NCBI GenBank assembly: GCA_009781425.1
Contig: WQYC01000005.1
Span: forward strand, 19,190-83,189
DNA length: 64,000 nucleotides
Direction: 5' to 3'
Origin: Oscillospiraceae bacterium
Lineage (GTDB): Bacteria > Bacillota > Clostridia > Oscillospirales > Ruminococcaceae
Every line of letters begins with the position of its first letter. Position 1 is the stretch's first letter. A model generated the notes under the pieces. That model did not search any database. It was not told the DNA's origin and saw only the letters and a list, made by a program, of their open reading frames with translations. Position numbers and translations under genes: made by a program. Shown here piece after piece: positions 63,992 to 64,000 of the stretch.

Positions 63992-64000
63992 TTCTTTTAC

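Larger units (their letters stand above)
46390..64000. mobile_element. Integrated element at tRNA-Gln (right boundary outside window)
   Basis: A tyrosine integrase reads toward the 3' end of tRNA-Gln, followed by an excisionase-like gene and accessory, regulatory, cargo and replication-like genes, most absent from a core chromosome. The AT content jumps in parts (54600-60230). No second copy of the tRNA 3' end is in the window, so the right end is not seen. An ICE or a prophage remnant are both possible; no capsid, portal, relaxase or conjugation gene is present here to decide. Confidence 0.75.

Overview
The window looks like the chromosome of an endospore-forming, anaerobic, low-to-mid GC Clostridia (an Oscillospirales-like gut or rumen bacterium is my best guess). 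The evidence is sporulation genes (sigG, yunB, spoIVB), NrdG, a ferredoxin-type aldo/keto reductase, dockerin-like and leucine-rich-repeat surface proteins, AGGAGG ribosome binding sites and TTGACA/TATAAT promoters. The species cannot be fixed from the sequence alone.

Layout. (1) 1-440: the end of a mobile element carrying a large serine recombinase. It abuts sigG, which is cut immediately after its conserved 'STYAVP' motif, so the forespore sigma factor gene is interrupted here. (2) 836-46178: ordinary chromosome. It holds nrdG, a peptide-binding lipoprotein, comFB, alr, ligA-yunB, an operon with M18 peptidase, lytic transglycosylase, coaE and sua5, then prfA, a hybrid histidine kinase next to lhr, ppa-maf, a TetR-controlled ABC exporter, tmk, spoIVB, a REC-GGDEF protein, uvrA with small companion genes, rmuC, and an ECF sigma factor with a membrane partner. 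This part is sprinkled with short palindromic repeats (TGTAGGG-type and a CCCCTCC-type), several read in frame inside genes. Between prfA and a GNAT gene, copies of the prfA tail and the GNAT start mark past cassette insertions. (3) 46335 to the right edge: tRNA-Gln(CTG) followed by a tyrosine integrase, an excisionase-like gene and accessory genes, i.e. an integrated element that runs out of the window.

The element has three modules of special interest. First, a second tyrosine recombinase sits between exact 30-bp inverted repeats, a probable self-inverting switch. Second, a regulatory island encodes a GHKL sensor kinase, a response regulator with a Spo0A-type C-terminal domain, an AbrB-type protein with a zinc knuckle, and, in the gap between regulator and kinase, an 18-codon amphipathic peptide with a strong ribosome binding site. 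Third, a very AT-rich three-gene cargo operon has two paralogous P-loop NTPases of about 800 residues and a small one-helix membrane protein, which I cannot assign to any named system. A replication-type module with a CHC2/Toprim primase follows on the minus strand.

All family calls are by eye from the translations. No database search was run.
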